DNA of 64,000 bases from Flavobacterium xinjiangense (GCF_900142885.1 NZ_FRCL01000004.1:186001-250000), one strand, 5' to 3'; shown: positions 28,501-37,753, counted from the first letter of the stretch. Numbers and translations: made by a program. Notes: a model not told the origin generated them from the sequence alone.

Positions 28501-30532
28501 TGCCTCAATGAATGGCTATCAATATCGTGTAATTTTAAATAAAATAGGCAATTCATGCGGATTAACTTCTTCGTCGGCAACATTAACAACTTTGGCATTG
28601 CCTGTAGTAGCCAATTCTATTATATTAAAACAATGCGATGATGACACAGATGGCATCTCCGATTTTAACTTAACCCAAAAAAATAGTTTTATTTCTACAA
28701 ACTACATAAATGAGACTTTCAGTTATTTCACAACTTTCAACGGAGCAAACACTAATGATCCAACATTAAAAATCGGAACACCTACAGCTTTCAGAAGTGG
28801 AAGCGGCGCGGTATGGGCTAGAGTTGAAAATGCAAATGGATGTTTCAGTACCAGTAAAATCAATTTAATCGTTTCAGCAACCCAAATTAATCAAACAACA
28901 TTTCATAAAAATTTTACAATTTGCGATGATTATGTAGATGCTTTAAATGATGACAGGGACGGAATAGCCACATTTAATTTCAGTAGTGTTACGGCTAATA
29001 TTCAGGCAATTCTTCCTTCTCCAAGTTCAGCATACACTATTAAATATTATAAAAATGAGGCTGATGCTTTAGCAGAAACCAATGAAATAACTAATACTGC
29101 CACTTATAGGAATATTGGTTTTCCGAACCAACAACAAATTTGGGTGAGAGTAGACAGTAACCTAGACAATGCCTGTTTCGGATTGGGTAATTATGTTACT
29201 TTAACAGTTGAAAAACTTCCTGTTGCCCATGCAATTCCAAGTTATAAAGAGTGTGATGAAATTAGTAATGATGGTCTCTTTACATTTAACACAAGTACTT
29301 TACAATCTAATTTATTAAATGGACAAAGCAATGTAATAGTTACTTATCTTGACCAAAACAACAATCCGTTGCCAAGTCCTTTCCCAAATTCGTTTGCAAC
29401 AAGGTCACAAATCATAAAAGCAAGAGTTACAAATAATACTACTAACACTAATAATGCCATTCCATGTTATGATGAAACGAGCATAACTTTTATTGTAGAT
29501 AGGCATCCGGTTGCTAATCCAGTTGTGATTCTTCCAGCTTGTGATGATGCTGCACCCAGCGATACTGATGGTTTAAATAAATTTGATACTTCCTTAATAG
29601 AAAGTAGAATCCTTAACGGACAAGTAGGAATGGTAGTCAAATATTATGACAGCAAAGGTAATTCATTGTCCAGTCCATTACCAAATCCATTTATTACTGC
29701 CACTCAAAATGTAAAAGTAACTATTGAAAATCCATTAAATACAGCCTGTACAGAAGAAACTATTTTACAATTCATAGTCAATTCGTTTCCCATTATTAAT
29801 ATTAATGCAAATGGTGATGATGATGAATTAGTTTGCTCCAACCTACCCACTTTTTATGTACAACTCCATGCGGGAGTACAAAACGGAACTCCTCCCAGCA
29901 ATTATACGTATCAGTGGAAAAAAGATGGAATTAATATCGCTGGGCAAACACAGGAAATTTTAAATGTTAATACTGAAGGTAATTATACTGTAGAGGTAAG
30001 CACCGTTTCGGGATGCAGCAGAACCCGCACCATAAAAGTTACCGCTTCGGATATTGCTCATTTAGATACCATAAAAATCATAGATTTAGTAGATATAAAT
30101 TCAATCACTGTAAATGTTACCGGACAAGGACAATACGAATATAGTTTAGACGAACCATACGGGCCTTTCCAATTATCTAATTTATTTAATAATGTTCCTG
30201 CGGGAATTCATGAAGTTTTCATTAATGACAAAAATGGTTGTGGAATAGTCAGTCAAACTATTGCTGTGCTTGGACTTCCCAAGTATTTTACTCCCAATGG
30301 TGATGGCTATAATGACTATTGGAGCGTAAAAGGAGTGAATGCTAATTTCAACGCTAATTCGATCATATTTATATACGACCGCTACGGCAAATTATTAACG
30401 AAGATAAACACCAATAGTGAAGGCTGGGACGGAAATTTTAATGGAAACCCTTTACCTTCAGATGATTATTGGTACACTGTAAAATTAGAGGACGGAAGAG
30501 AAGCTAAAGGCCATTTTAGTTTAAAAAGGTGA
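25511..30532 (+). CDS. Giant T9SS type B surface protein with calcium-binding repeats
   Basis: A 1673-residue exported protein. After a signal peptide (about 1-19) lies a beta-rich region, then Asp-rich thrombospondin type 3-like calcium repeats (about 530-560 and 740-890, e.g. DSDNDGT, DLDNDGIT, DSDSDGIPD). Ig-like repeats beginning with CDD/CDE motifs follow, and the type B T9SS sorting domain ends the protein (FTPNGDGYNDYW near 1595, GHFSLKR). Likely a surface adhesin or matrix protein; no enzyme motif is visible. The last 65 bp of the sorting domain that remain unchanged are shared with the next gene. Confidence 0.9.
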   Translation: MKKTLLIFFIFLSISCFAQFSKTHYIPPLTSGTSTGVAPQDHYLYISTPSLLDVKVKVIEIGGSVFTRSVSKNNPWIYFIGSGNNTQIFTPNTTIGKLSNKGYIVEADDLIYTSLRTNAGGYNQAGGLVSKGNSALGKEFRIGAMLNKYNTSGLMNFASILAVENGTNITISNIPNGTVLTNGTIITGPLSFTLNKNESYVLAIENNGSNFNSTNIIGSLVNSDKDIVVNAGSFGGSNYEGPTTAFSTGRDVGFDQIVSFEKTGKEYIFIKGLGTDVLERVLLIAHKDNTKIYVNGNTTPIIKNAGEYLILDGSYYSNNNLYVTSSENIFAYQSIGGTDSPANQNLFFVPPINCSTPTIVDNIPFIDSIGNTSFGGSINVVTEAGAIVLINDAPIQSSPITINGNPGFVYYSVNGLSGNVSVKSTKQVYVSYLGTNGTATYGGYYSGFDLKPEIISDKLAVSTTACIPNMILKINELTSYDTFQWFFNEVAIPGATTNKFTPTQSGYYQVRGSILNCGSTVFSDKIPVSNCPDDSDNDGTNNNIDIDLDNDGITNQFEAFISLINQSNPVLGTGYSGLINGSGSIMGKPLYGFVSEVPAGKTKTTSYTLNLNQPESLNFSYISQDNASQATLVSDYMNSDGDFIVRVPTDKTITITDPNGQLLIDTNYDGIYESGVKEFSSFEIRFRLNSTTPLIPGTGLFKFQTYLTSSLTFSHSNLSDLNSNKATFAIEHIQTFDSDSDGIPDLLDIDSDNDGIPDTIEAQGKGFKVFSGIDSNKNGLDNVFEPGLTKINTDNDIYNTYSVHDVLDLDSDNDGIYDLVESGSNAIDTNKDGVIDGLASSFGANGLFDALETSPDSGKLNYTITDTDSDGNFNYIDLDSDNDLCNDVTEAGFADPNFDGLLGNNPITINTNGIVKSGTNGYTVPNSNYITAGLIIITSQPQNKSQCVLQNVSITIASNVDTFQWQVSTDGILWNNIVNNSIYSNSNTNSLLITSVSASMNGYQYRVILNKIGNSCGLTSSSATLTTLALPVVANSIILKQCDDDTDGISDFNLTQKNSFISTNYINETFSYFTTFNGANTNDPTLKIGTPTAFRSGSGAVWARVENANGCFSTSKINLIVSATQINQTTFHKNFTICDDYVDALNDDRDGIATFNFSSVTANIQAILPSPSSAYTIKYYKNEADALAETNEITNTATYRNIGFPNQQQIWVRVDSNLDNACFGLGNYVTLTVEKLPVAHAIPSYKECDEISNDGLFTFNTSTLQSNLLNGQSNVIVTYLDQNNNPLPSPFPNSFATRSQIIKARVTNNTTNTNNAIPCYDETSITFIVDRHPVANPVVILPACDDAAPSDTDGLNKFDTSLIESRILNGQVGMVVKYYDSKGNSLSSPLPNPFITATQNVKVTIENPLNTACTEETILQFIVNSFPIININANGDDDELVCSNLPTFYVQLHAGVQNGTPPSNYTYQWKKDGINIAGQTQEILNVNTEGNYTVEVSTVSGCSRTRTIKVTASDIAHLDTIKIIDLVDINSITVNVTGQGQYEYSLDEPYGPFQLSNLFNNVPAGIHEVFINDKNGCGIVSQTIAVLGLPKYFTPNGDGYNDYWSVKGVNANFNANSIIFIYDRYGKLLTKINTNSEGWDGNFNGNPLPSDDYWYTVKLEDGREAKGHFSLKR
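30455..30519 (+). repeat. 65-bp identical repeat, copy 1 (inside T9SS sorting domain)
   Basis: Base-for-base identical to 33328-33392, near the 3' end of the second T9SS gene, encoding the end of the sorting domain. Confidence 0.9.
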
Positions 30533-30594
30533 AAAAATTTAAACAAAATTCATCTTTGCTGTTAAAATTTAATTCTCTTCATATTAATATTAAC

Positions 30595-30602
30595 TATATT
30601 TG
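30595..30602 (+). promoter_or_regulatory. -7 promoter element (TATATTTG)
   Basis: An exact TAnnTTTG match 16 bp before the ATG at 30619, suggesting that the third T9SS gene can be transcribed independently. Confidence 0.55.
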
Positions 30603-30618
30603 TTAGTTTAAAATAAAC

Positions 30619-33405
30619 ATGAAATACAGTGCATTATTTATCTTTATTCTTTTATTTTTTACAATCCCTTCTTTTTCCCAAAAAGAAGCAGCAAACTGGT
30701 ACTTTGGTGTAAAAGCTGGTTTAGATTTCAATTCTGGAAGTCCCGTAACTTTAACAAACGGTCAACTAAATACTGCAGAAGGATGTACAACTATTTCTGA
30801 TAAAAATGGCAATTTACTTTTTTATACGGACGGTTCTATTGTTTATGACAAATCACATCAAATTATGCCCAACGGATATGGCTTATTAGGGCATAACTCA
30901 AGCACGCAATCAGCGATTATTGTTCCAAAACCGAACAATCCCAATTTGTATTATATTTTCACAGTAGATCAACCACTTCCCGCAAATATAGATGATGACC
31001 CCTTAAATAATGAAGACCCGCCTAATAATGGATTAAACTATTCCCTAGTTGATTTAAGACTGAATAATGGTTTAGGAGACGTATCCACTACTGAAAAAAA
31101 CATACCTCTTATAACCTACGATGTAAATAATGCTGAAGATGTAAAATTCAAATGTTCCGAAAAAATTACGGCAGTACAACATGGAGACGGAGTTTCTTTT
31201 TGGGTAATCACCCATTTTAAAAGCACTTTTTTTTCCTTCAAAATAAGTAATCAGGGTGTTGATAAAAAACCTATCCAATCAAATACGCCACTAAATATAC
31301 CTACAGGTGGTTACCTTTCAAACGCAATTGGATATTTAAAAACATCGCCTAATGGAAAAAAAATTGCTATCGCAAATAGTGCTTTAAAGCCCAATGATGA
31401 TTTAGGCCCAAAAAACAATGTAATTAGAAATACAGGCAATGTATGGCTATTTGATTTTGATGCTTTAACTGGAAAAGTAAGTAATGGGATTTCAATTCTT
31501 AATGGATCAAATCCTTATGGATTAGAATTTTCAGCTAGATCTAAAAAGTTATACGTGACTACAAATCTATTTAGCAATGATGATGTCTCTCTAGGAAGTT
31601 TGTTAATTCAGTATGATCTTAAAAGCTCTAATATTATTGGATCAAAAACCACAATAAACTCTTCGACAAATGTTGCTGGTGCCTTACAATTAGCTCTCGA
31701 TGAAAAAATATACCGTTCTGGATATGCATTTGGAGCTGATAGCAGCAATAAGTTATCGGTAATTAACAATCCCGAATCAGATGGATCCAGTTGTAATTTT
31801 CTACAAAACCAGATAGATTTAGGTACAGGAAAAACTAAATTAGGCTTGCCTCCCTTTATCACCTCTTTGTTTTTATATGCCTTCAATTATGAATTCAATT
31901 GTTTAGGACAGGCTACACATTTTTACATCAATTCTGTCGAAAAAATAGATGCTGTTATTTGGGATTTTGGAGATGGTGCAACTTCCAGAGACCGAGATGC
32001 ATATCACACCTATACAAAAACTGGTGATTATAAAGTAACTTTAATAAAAACTGTAAATGGGGAGGATAGAGAACCCCTCGAAAAAATAATTACTATATAT
32101 GATGTTCCCAAAATACTTGCAACGACTTATAAATTAATTCAATGCGATACGCAAGATAGCTTATCTACAGATGGCCTAGCCATGTTTAATTTAGCTCTTG
32201 CTAATGATCCAATTAGTTTAGGCCAAAAAGAGTACGAGGTATATTATTACCATAGTAAAAGTGATGCAGATAATGACATTACAAATTCCCTATCAATACC
32301 CCAAAATTACAGAAACACTATTCCTGACGAGATTCTATTTGCAAAAGTAACTCAACCCAACTCATCCTGCTACAGTATTGGATCAGTAATGTTACATGCC
32401 AATAAAAGTGTCCTATTATTACCTGAAGCAATGCATGAATGTGATCTGGACAATGGAAAAGGTTTGTTTGATTTAAAACAGAAAAAAACTTTAATAAAAG
32501 CTGAATTAAAATTGCCTTCAGACGTGCGGTTGTTTTTTTATGCTACTGAAGATGATGCATCATTAGGAAGGAATGAACTCGAAGAACAATATGCTTCAAT
32601 TTCAAAAACAATATTCATTCGAGCTGAAAATGATCAAGGCTGCTATGGAACGGGACATTTTGAAATTATTGTAGAACCAACACCAAAAGTTTCTATTTTA
32701 GAAAATAGAATTTTATGTGAGGGTGCAACCAATACTTCTATAGTATTAGATTCTGGAATAACAGCTCCCGCAACCACAAGTGATTTTACCTATTTTTGGT
32801 CTACAGGTGAAACAAGTCCAACAATATTAGTAAATAAAGAAGGTGAATATAGTGTTATTATAAAAAATAAATTTGGTTGTTCTACAACTAGAAAATGCAT
32901 TGTGACATTATCTTATTTAGCCAAAATAAATAATATAATAATTCAGGATTTACAACCGCTAAACCAAGTGATAATTGAAGTAGCTAATCCAACCGATTAC
33001 AGGTATATGATATATTTTGAAAATGGAACAGAAACTCCTTTTCAAAATTCACCTATTTTTGAAAACATACCAGGCGGTTTTCATGAATTAATTGTCGAAA
33101 ACAAAAATGGATGTGGTCAAAAATTAAAAGGTTTTGCCGTATTAGATGCTCCTAAATTTTTTACTCCAAACGGCGACGGATACAATGATTACTGGAATTT
33201 AAAAGGAATAAATTCCATTTTATATAAGAATACGGCTATATATATTTTTGACCGATATGGAAAATTACTCAGACAATTGTCTCCCTCAAGTCAAGGTTGG
33301 GATGGAATTTATAATAGATCAGCAATGCCTTCAGATGATTATTGGTACACTGTAAAATTAGAGGACGGAAGAGAAGCTAAAGGCCATTTTAGCTTGAAAA
33401 GATAA
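30619..33405 (+). CDS. T9SS type B surface protein with propeller-like and PKD domains
   Basis: A 928-residue exported protein. Signal peptide about 1-20. Residues about 22-430 look like a beta-propeller (NWYFGVKAGLDFNSGSPV, LLFYTDGSIVYD, GYLKTSPNGKKIAIAN). A PKD domain follows near 440-490 (VIWDFGDGATS, HTYTKTGDYKVTL), then Ig-like repeats and the type B sorting domain (FTPNGDGYNDYW near 850, GHFSLKR). Surface protein, perhaps adhesive; ligand unknown. It has its own promoter and ends before a bidirectional terminator. Confidence 0.9.
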   Translation: MKYSALFIFILLFFTIPSFSQKEAANWYFGVKAGLDFNSGSPVTLTNGQLNTAEGCTTISDKNGNLLFYTDGSIVYDKSHQIMPNGYGLLGHNSSTQSAIIVPKPNNPNLYYIFTVDQPLPANIDDDPLNNEDPPNNGLNYSLVDLRLNNGLGDVSTTEKNIPLITYDVNNAEDVKFKCSEKITAVQHGDGVSFWVITHFKSTFFSFKISNQGVDKKPIQSNTPLNIPTGGYLSNAIGYLKTSPNGKKIAIANSALKPNDDLGPKNNVIRNTGNVWLFDFDALTGKVSNGISILNGSNPYGLEFSARSKKLYVTTNLFSNDDVSLGSLLIQYDLKSSNIIGSKTTINSSTNVAGALQLALDEKIYRSGYAFGADSSNKLSVINNPESDGSSCNFLQNQIDLGTGKTKLGLPPFITSLFLYAFNYEFNCLGQATHFYINSVEKIDAVIWDFGDGATSRDRDAYHTYTKTGDYKVTLIKTVNGEDREPLEKIITIYDVPKILATTYKLIQCDTQDSLSTDGLAMFNLALANDPISLGQKEYEVYYYHSKSDADNDITNSLSIPQNYRNTIPDEILFAKVTQPNSSCYSIGSVMLHANKSVLLLPEAMHECDLDNGKGLFDLKQKKTLIKAELKLPSDVRLFFYATEDDASLGRNELEEQYASISKTIFIRAENDQGCYGTGHFEIIVEPTPKVSILENRILCEGATNTSIVLDSGITAPATTSDFTYFWSTGETSPTILVNKEGEYSVIIKNKFGCSTTRKCIVTLSYLAKINNIIIQDLQPLNQVIIEVANPTDYRYMIYFENGTETPFQNSPIFENIPGGFHELIVENKNGCGQKLKGFAVLDAPKFFTPNGDGYNDYWNLKGINSILYKNTAIYIFDRYGKLLRQLSPSSQGWDGIYNRSAMPSDDYWYTVKLEDGREAKGHFSLKR
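33328..33392 (+). repeat. 65-bp identical repeat, copy 2 (inside T9SS sorting domain)
   Basis: Identical to 30455-30519. The equivalent stretch of the first T9SS gene (23147) is clearly different in DNA and protein. Confidence 0.9.
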
Positions 33406-33510
33406 TCAAACTCAAAGTAAAAAACATCTATACTTCCCGCTTCTCTCAACATAAAAAAATACGTAGTCGGGATTCAAAAAAATAAAATAGTAAGAAAAAA
33501 TAACCATAAA

Positions 33511-33536
33511 AAAAGCCATTCTTTCGAATGGCTTTT
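33511..33536. terminator. Bidirectional rho-independent terminator
   Basis: Eleven-base-pair stem AAAAGCCATTC/GAATGGCTTTT with a 4-base loop. T-rich DNA follows on both strands, so it can serve both the T9SS gene (plus) and typA (minus). Confidence 0.85.
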
Positions 33537-33554
33537 CTTTTATAAAATATAAAA

Positions 33555-35351
33555 TTAGATTTTAAATCTTTTTCTATCAGTTTCAGTCAAATAGATTTTT
33601 CTCAAACGAATAGATTTTGGTGTAACCTCTACATATTCATCTTTTTGAATGTATTCTAAAGCTTCCTCTAATGAGAAAATAATCGGAGGAATAATCCTTG
33701 CTTTTTCATCATTTCCAGATGAACGAACATTCGATTGTTTTTTCTCTTTAGTTACGTTTACACACATATCATCACCACGAGAGTTTTCTCCAATTACCTG
33801 ACCTTCGTAAATTTCGGCATTTGGTTCAACAAAAAACTTACCACGATCTTGCAATTTATCAATAGAATAAGGAATAGCTTTTCCTTTTTCCATAGAAATC
33901 AAAGAACCTTTGTTACGTCCAGCAATTTCTCCTTTGTAAGGTTCGTATCCGATAAAACGGTGTGCCATAATAGCCTCACCTGCAGTAGCAGTAAGCAATT
34001 GATTACGCAATCCAATAATTCCACGTGATGGAATATTAAATTTTACAATCATACGGTCACCTTTAGTTTCCATACTTAGCATTTCACCTTTACGCATAGT
34101 AACGAACTCAACCGCTCTTCCAGAAAGTGTTTCTGGTAAGTCAATTGTTAATTCCTCAATAGGCTCACATTTTTTACCATCAATTTCTTTGATAATAACT
34201 TGTGGCTGACCAATTTGCAATTCATAACCTTCTCTTCTCATTGTTTCAATAAGAACAGACAAGTGAAGTACACCACGACCAAAAACCATAAACTTATCAG
34301 CTGAATCAGTTTCACCCAATTTCATTGCTAAGTTTTTCTCTAATTCTTTTGTCAAACGGTCTCTAATATGACGAGAAGTTACAAATTTACCCTCTTTACC
34401 AAAGAATGGAGAGTCATTAATAGTAAACAACATACTCATAGTAGGCTCGTCAATATCAATTGTTTTCAACGCTTCCGGGTTTTCAAAATCAGCGATAGTA
34501 TCTCCAATTTCAAATCCTTCAACACCTATAATTGCACAAATATCTCCAGCAATTACTTCTTGTACTTTCTTACGACCAAGTCCTTCAAAAGTATGAAGTT
34601 CTTTAATTCTAGATTTCATTATTGTACCGTCTCTTTTTACTAATGAGATTGGCATCCCTTCTTTCAATACACCTCTTTCAAGACGACCAATAGCGATACG
34701 ACCTGTAAAAGCAGAGAAGTCTAATGAAGTAATCAACATTTGTGGTGTTCCTTCAGAAACTTTAGGAGCTGGTACATTTTCAATAACCATATCCAACAAT
34801 GCTTCCACATTATCAGTTACGTTTTCCCAATGGTCAGACATCCAGTTATTTTTAGCTGAACCGTATACTGTTGGAAAATCCAACTGCCACTCTTCTGCTC
34901 CTAATTCGAACATTAAGTCAAAAACTTTCTCATGAACTTCCTCAGGAGTACAGTTTTCTTTATCAACTTTATTAATAACAACGCATGGTTTCAAACCAAG
35001 GTCAAGTGCTTTTTGTAATACAAAACGAGTTTGAGGCATTGGGCCTTCAAATGCATCCACAAGTAAACAAACTCCATCAGCCATGTTCAATACACGCTCT
35101 ACTTCACCACCAAAATCGGCGTGACCAGGAGTATCGATAATGTTGATTTTTGTTCCTTTGTATACTACAGAAACATTCTTTGAAGTAATGGTAATACCTC
35201 TTTCACGCTCTAAGTCGTTGTTATCAAGGATTAAGTCACCTGTGTTTTCGTTGTCACGAAATAACTGACAGTGATACATAATTTTATCAACCAAAGTTGT
35301 TTTACCGTGATCGACGTGGGCAATAATTGCAATGTTTCTAATAGATTCCAT
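33555..35351 (-). CDS. typA: Translational GTPase TypA/BipA
   Basis: A 598-residue ribosome-associated GTPase. G1 is AHVDHGKTT near residue 11, the switch region has RERGITITSK, G3 is DTPGHADFGGE and G4 is NKVD. Domains II, III, V and the TypA-specific C-terminal domain (RGIIGLRNQLLT, GEIAGRNKGSLIS) are present, so the length is complete. TypA supports 50S assembly and growth at low temperature or stress. Single gene with its own promoter (35371-35378) and terminator. Confidence 0.97.
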   Translation of the reverse strand: MESIRNIAIIAHVDHGKTTLVDKIMYHCQLFRDNENTGDLILDNNDLERERGITITSKNVSVVYKGTKINIIDTPGHADFGGEVERVLNMADGVCLLVDAFEGPMPQTRFVLQKALDLGLKPCVVINKVDKENCTPEEVHEKVFDLMFELGAEEWQLDFPTVYGSAKNNWMSDHWENVTDNVEALLDMVIENVPAPKVSEGTPQMLITSLDFSAFTGRIAIGRLERGVLKEGMPISLVKRDGTIMKSRIKELHTFEGLGRKKVQEVIAGDICAIIGVEGFEIGDTIADFENPEALKTIDIDEPTMSMLFTINDSPFFGKEGKFVTSRHIRDRLTKELEKNLAMKLGETDSADKFMVFGRGVLHLSVLIETMRREGYELQIGQPQVIIKEIDGKKCEPIEELTIDLPETLSGRAVEFVTMRKGEMLSMETKGDRMIVKFNIPSRGIIGLRNQLLTATAGEAIMAHRFIGYEPYKGEIAGRNKGSLISMEKGKAIPYSIDKLQDRGKFFVEPNAEIYEGQVIGENSRGDDMCVNVTKEKKQSNVRSSGNDEKARIIPPIIFSLEEALEYIQKDEYVEVTPKSIRLRKIYLTETDRKRFKI

Positions 35352-35370
35352 CTGTGATTTTTAATGGGTG

Positions 35371-35378
35371 CAAAGGTA
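35371..35378 (-). promoter_or_regulatory. -7 promoter element for typA (TACCTTTG)
   Basis: Exact TAnnTTTG on the minus strand, 19 bp before the typA ATG. Confidence 0.6.
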
Positions 35379-35508
35379 CACTTTATTTTGATATAAAAAA
35401 TATTTATGCAATAGTTTACATATTGTTAACGCATTACATTAAAAATAAAGGAGCAAAAAGAGACAAAATAAGTTTCAAGTGTTGATTAGTATTTTAACAT
35501 TATTTCTA

Positions 35509-35516
35509 TATATTTG
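35509..35516 (+). promoter_or_regulatory. -7 promoter element (TATATTTG), nearly at the start codon
   Basis: An exact match ending only 4 bp before the ATG at 35521. Transcription would begin at or next to the start codon. A TTG at 35482 lies 24 bp upstream, just outside the usual spacing. Confidence 0.5.
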
Positions 35517-35520
35517 AGTA

Positions 35521-37236
35521 ATGAAAAACAAAACCAATCAAATAACACTAACTTATATCCTCATCTCTTTATTTGTGGCAATCATTTGCCATAAATTATT
35601 ACAAAATTCAACCTACGACACTAATTACCAAAACTATAACTTCATAAAAGATTTACTATTTATAACCTTTACTGGAATAGCCTACAAATTAATTTTATCA
35701 AAAAATGACAATCGGAACTCTGAAATTTTTGAAAAACTTAAAAATACAAACGATGAAATTAAAGAGTCAAACGAAAAATATGACATTGTAGCTAAAGCAA
35801 CAAGCGATACTATATGGGATTGGAAAATACAAGAAGACAGTTTGACTTGGAACAAAGGAATCGAAGTGATTTTTGGATATTCGCAAGATGAAGTTGGCAG
35901 CAGCTCCACATGGTGGTTTGAAAAAATCCATCCAGAAGACAGTATTAAAATGTCCATTAAATTATATTCATTTATAGAACAAAAAACCGAAAATTGGCAA
36001 GATCAATATCGTTTTAAATGTGCCAATGGTTCCTATAAATATGTTTTAGACCGAGGATTCCTCTTAAAAGATGAGGAAGGAAAAGCAATACGAATGATTG
36101 GTGCGATTCAAGATATTACAAAACAAAAAGAAGAAGAACAACGCCTTAAATTATTGGAAACGGTTATTACACAGAGCAAAGATTCTATAATTATTACCGA
36201 AGCAGACTCCAAAAATACCCGGATTCCTAAAATAATTTACGTAAACCCAGCCTTTTCGATTATGTCCGGATACCATTCTGATGAAATTATTGGAAAAACA
36301 CCTAATATTTTCAAAGGTCCGAATTCTGATCAGCAAGAATACAAAAAATTAATCAGCGCCTTAAAAAAGAAACAAGAGTGCCTAATTGAAACTATAAGTT
36401 ACAAAAAGAATAAAGAAGAGTATTGGGTACGTTTCTCGATGGTACCAGTCTACAACACTGAAAACGAACTCTCACACTGGGTTTCAATACAAAGGGACGT
36501 TTCTGAGGAAAAAAAACAAGAAAAAGAAAAAGAGCAATTGATTCGAGAATTAACACAAAATAACAAGGACTTAAAGCAGTTCTCTTATATTACATCACAC
36601 AATCTCAGAGCCCCATTATCTAACCTGACCGGTCTTTTAAACTTAATCGAAGACATCCCCATTGAAAATCAAGAATTAAGTGAAATCATAAACGGCTTTA
36701 GCAAATCAACCCATTTATTAAATGACACCATCAATGACTTAGTAAAAGTCATTATCATTAAAGACAATCCTTCTATAAAAAAAGAAGATGTACCACTAAA
36801 TGAAATCTTTGAAAACGTATTTAGTCAATTAAGTTTTCAAATCGAACTACACAAACCCATAATCAAGCTTAATTTTGAAAAAGTTTCTGTTTTAAACACT
36901 AATAAAGCTTATTTTGAAAGCATATTGATTAATCTATTAACAAATTCTCTAAAATATAAATCCGAAAGTAGAAAACTCAAAATAACCATTACAGCCAATC
37001 AAACTGATGACACTGTTTATTTAATATTCAAAGACAATGGGATAGGAATTGATTTAGAAAGAAATCGAGATAAAGTTTTTGGACTGTATCAAAGATTCCA
37101 TAATTACCCTGACAGTAAAGGATTGGGATTATACTTAGTCAAATCACAAGTCGAAACCATGGGAGGCACCATTAGCATTGATAGCGAAGTAAACAAAGGA
37201 ACTACATTCACATTAACATTCAAAAACAAACAATAA
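35521..37236 (+). CDS. Membrane-anchored PAS sensor histidine kinase
   Basis: A 571-residue kinase. Two N-terminal hydrophobic segments (about 10-27 and 44-60) anchor it. PAS1 (about 85-205, ending GAIQDITKQKEEE) and PAS2 (about 210-330, ending SIQRDVSEEKKQ) follow. The phosphoacceptor is His360 in SHNLRAPLSN; the ATPase domain shows LLTNSLKYKS, FKDNGIGID and SKGLGLYLVKSQ. The stop overlaps the start of the CheY gene by one base. The promoter lies almost on the ATG, so the message may be leaderless. Input signal unknown. Confidence 0.92.
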   Translation: MKNKTNQITLTYILISLFVAIICHKLLQNSTYDTNYQNYNFIKDLLFITFTGIAYKLILSKNDNRNSEIFEKLKNTNDEIKESNEKYDIVAKATSDTIWDWKIQEDSLTWNKGIEVIFGYSQDEVGSSSTWWFEKIHPEDSIKMSIKLYSFIEQKTENWQDQYRFKCANGSYKYVLDRGFLLKDEEGKAIRMIGAIQDITKQKEEEQRLKLLETVITQSKDSIIITEADSKNTRIPKIIYVNPAFSIMSGYHSDEIIGKTPNIFKGPNSDQQEYKKLISALKKKQECLIETISYKKNKEEYWVRFSMVPVYNTENELSHWVSIQRDVSEEKKQEKEKEQLIRELTQNNKDLKQFSYITSHNLRAPLSNLTGLLNLIEDIPIENQELSEIINGFSKSTHLLNDTINDLVKVIIIKDNPSIKKEDVPLNEIFENVFSQLSFQIELHKPIIKLNFEKVSVLNTNKAYFESILINLLTNSLKYKSESRKLKITITANQTDDTVYLIFKDNGIGIDLERNRDKVFGLYQRFHNYPDSKGLGLYLVKSQVETMGGTISIDSEVNKGTTFTLTFKNKQ

Positions 37237-37643
37237 TGTTAGAGCAAATATTATGCGTTGATGACGACCCTATAACACTTATGTTATGTAAAAAAGTTAT
37301 CGTTAAAGCTTCCTTCTCCAAAGAAATTATCACTTCACAAAATGGCGAGGAAGCCCTTCAATACTTTAACACCTTGAAATACGCTAATACTGAACACCCA
37401 ACAAAAAAGCATCCTCAGTTAATTTTTCTGGATTTAAATATGCCTGTTATGGGAGGGTGGGAATTTCTCGATCATTTCAATAGCTTGGAGTTTTCAGAAT
37501 TTAAAAACATAAAGGTCATAGTACTCTCCTCTACAATAGACCCGGAAGACATTGAAAAATCTAAAACCTATCCAATGGTAATTGATTTTCTATCGAAACC
37601 AATTACCTCAACCATGCTTGAATACTTAAAAAACAAACTCTAA
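37236..37643 (+). CDS. Single-domain CheY-like response regulator
   Basis: A 135-residue receiver-only protein with acidic pocket CVDDDP (about 7-12), phosphoacceptor Asp66 in FLDLNMPVMGGW, Thr/Ser in VLSSTID, and Lys in LSKPIT. It is the probable partner of the overlapping kinase and a paralogue of the receiver at 20875 (both share SxIDPxDIExSK). No DNA-binding output domain. Confidence 0.92.
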   Translation: MLEQILCVDDDPITLMLCKKVIVKASFSKEIITSQNGEEALQYFNTLKYANTEHPTKKHPQLIFLDLNMPVMGGWEFLDHFNSLEFSEFKNIKVIVLSSTIDPEDIEKSKTYPMVIDFLSKPITSTMLEYLKNKL

Positions 37644-37699
37644 AAATAGTAAGTTATACCTGAAAACTTAAAAATACAATCCAATAAAATACATATAAA

Positions 37700-37728
37700 A
37701 AAAGCTCCCAATACAATTGGGAGCTTTT
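37700..37728. terminator. Bidirectional rho-independent terminator
   Basis: Thirteen-base-pair stem AAAAGCTCCCAAT/ATTGGGAGCTTTT with a 3-base loop, T-runs on both strands. It lies between the convergent CheY gene and rpsT. Confidence 0.88.
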
Positions 37729-37753
37729 TTTATGTGCAGATAAATTATAGTAA

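Noticed and set aside
33735..34643. Plus-strand open frames opposite typA
   Set aside because: They are antisense to a highly conserved gene and have no recognisable family.
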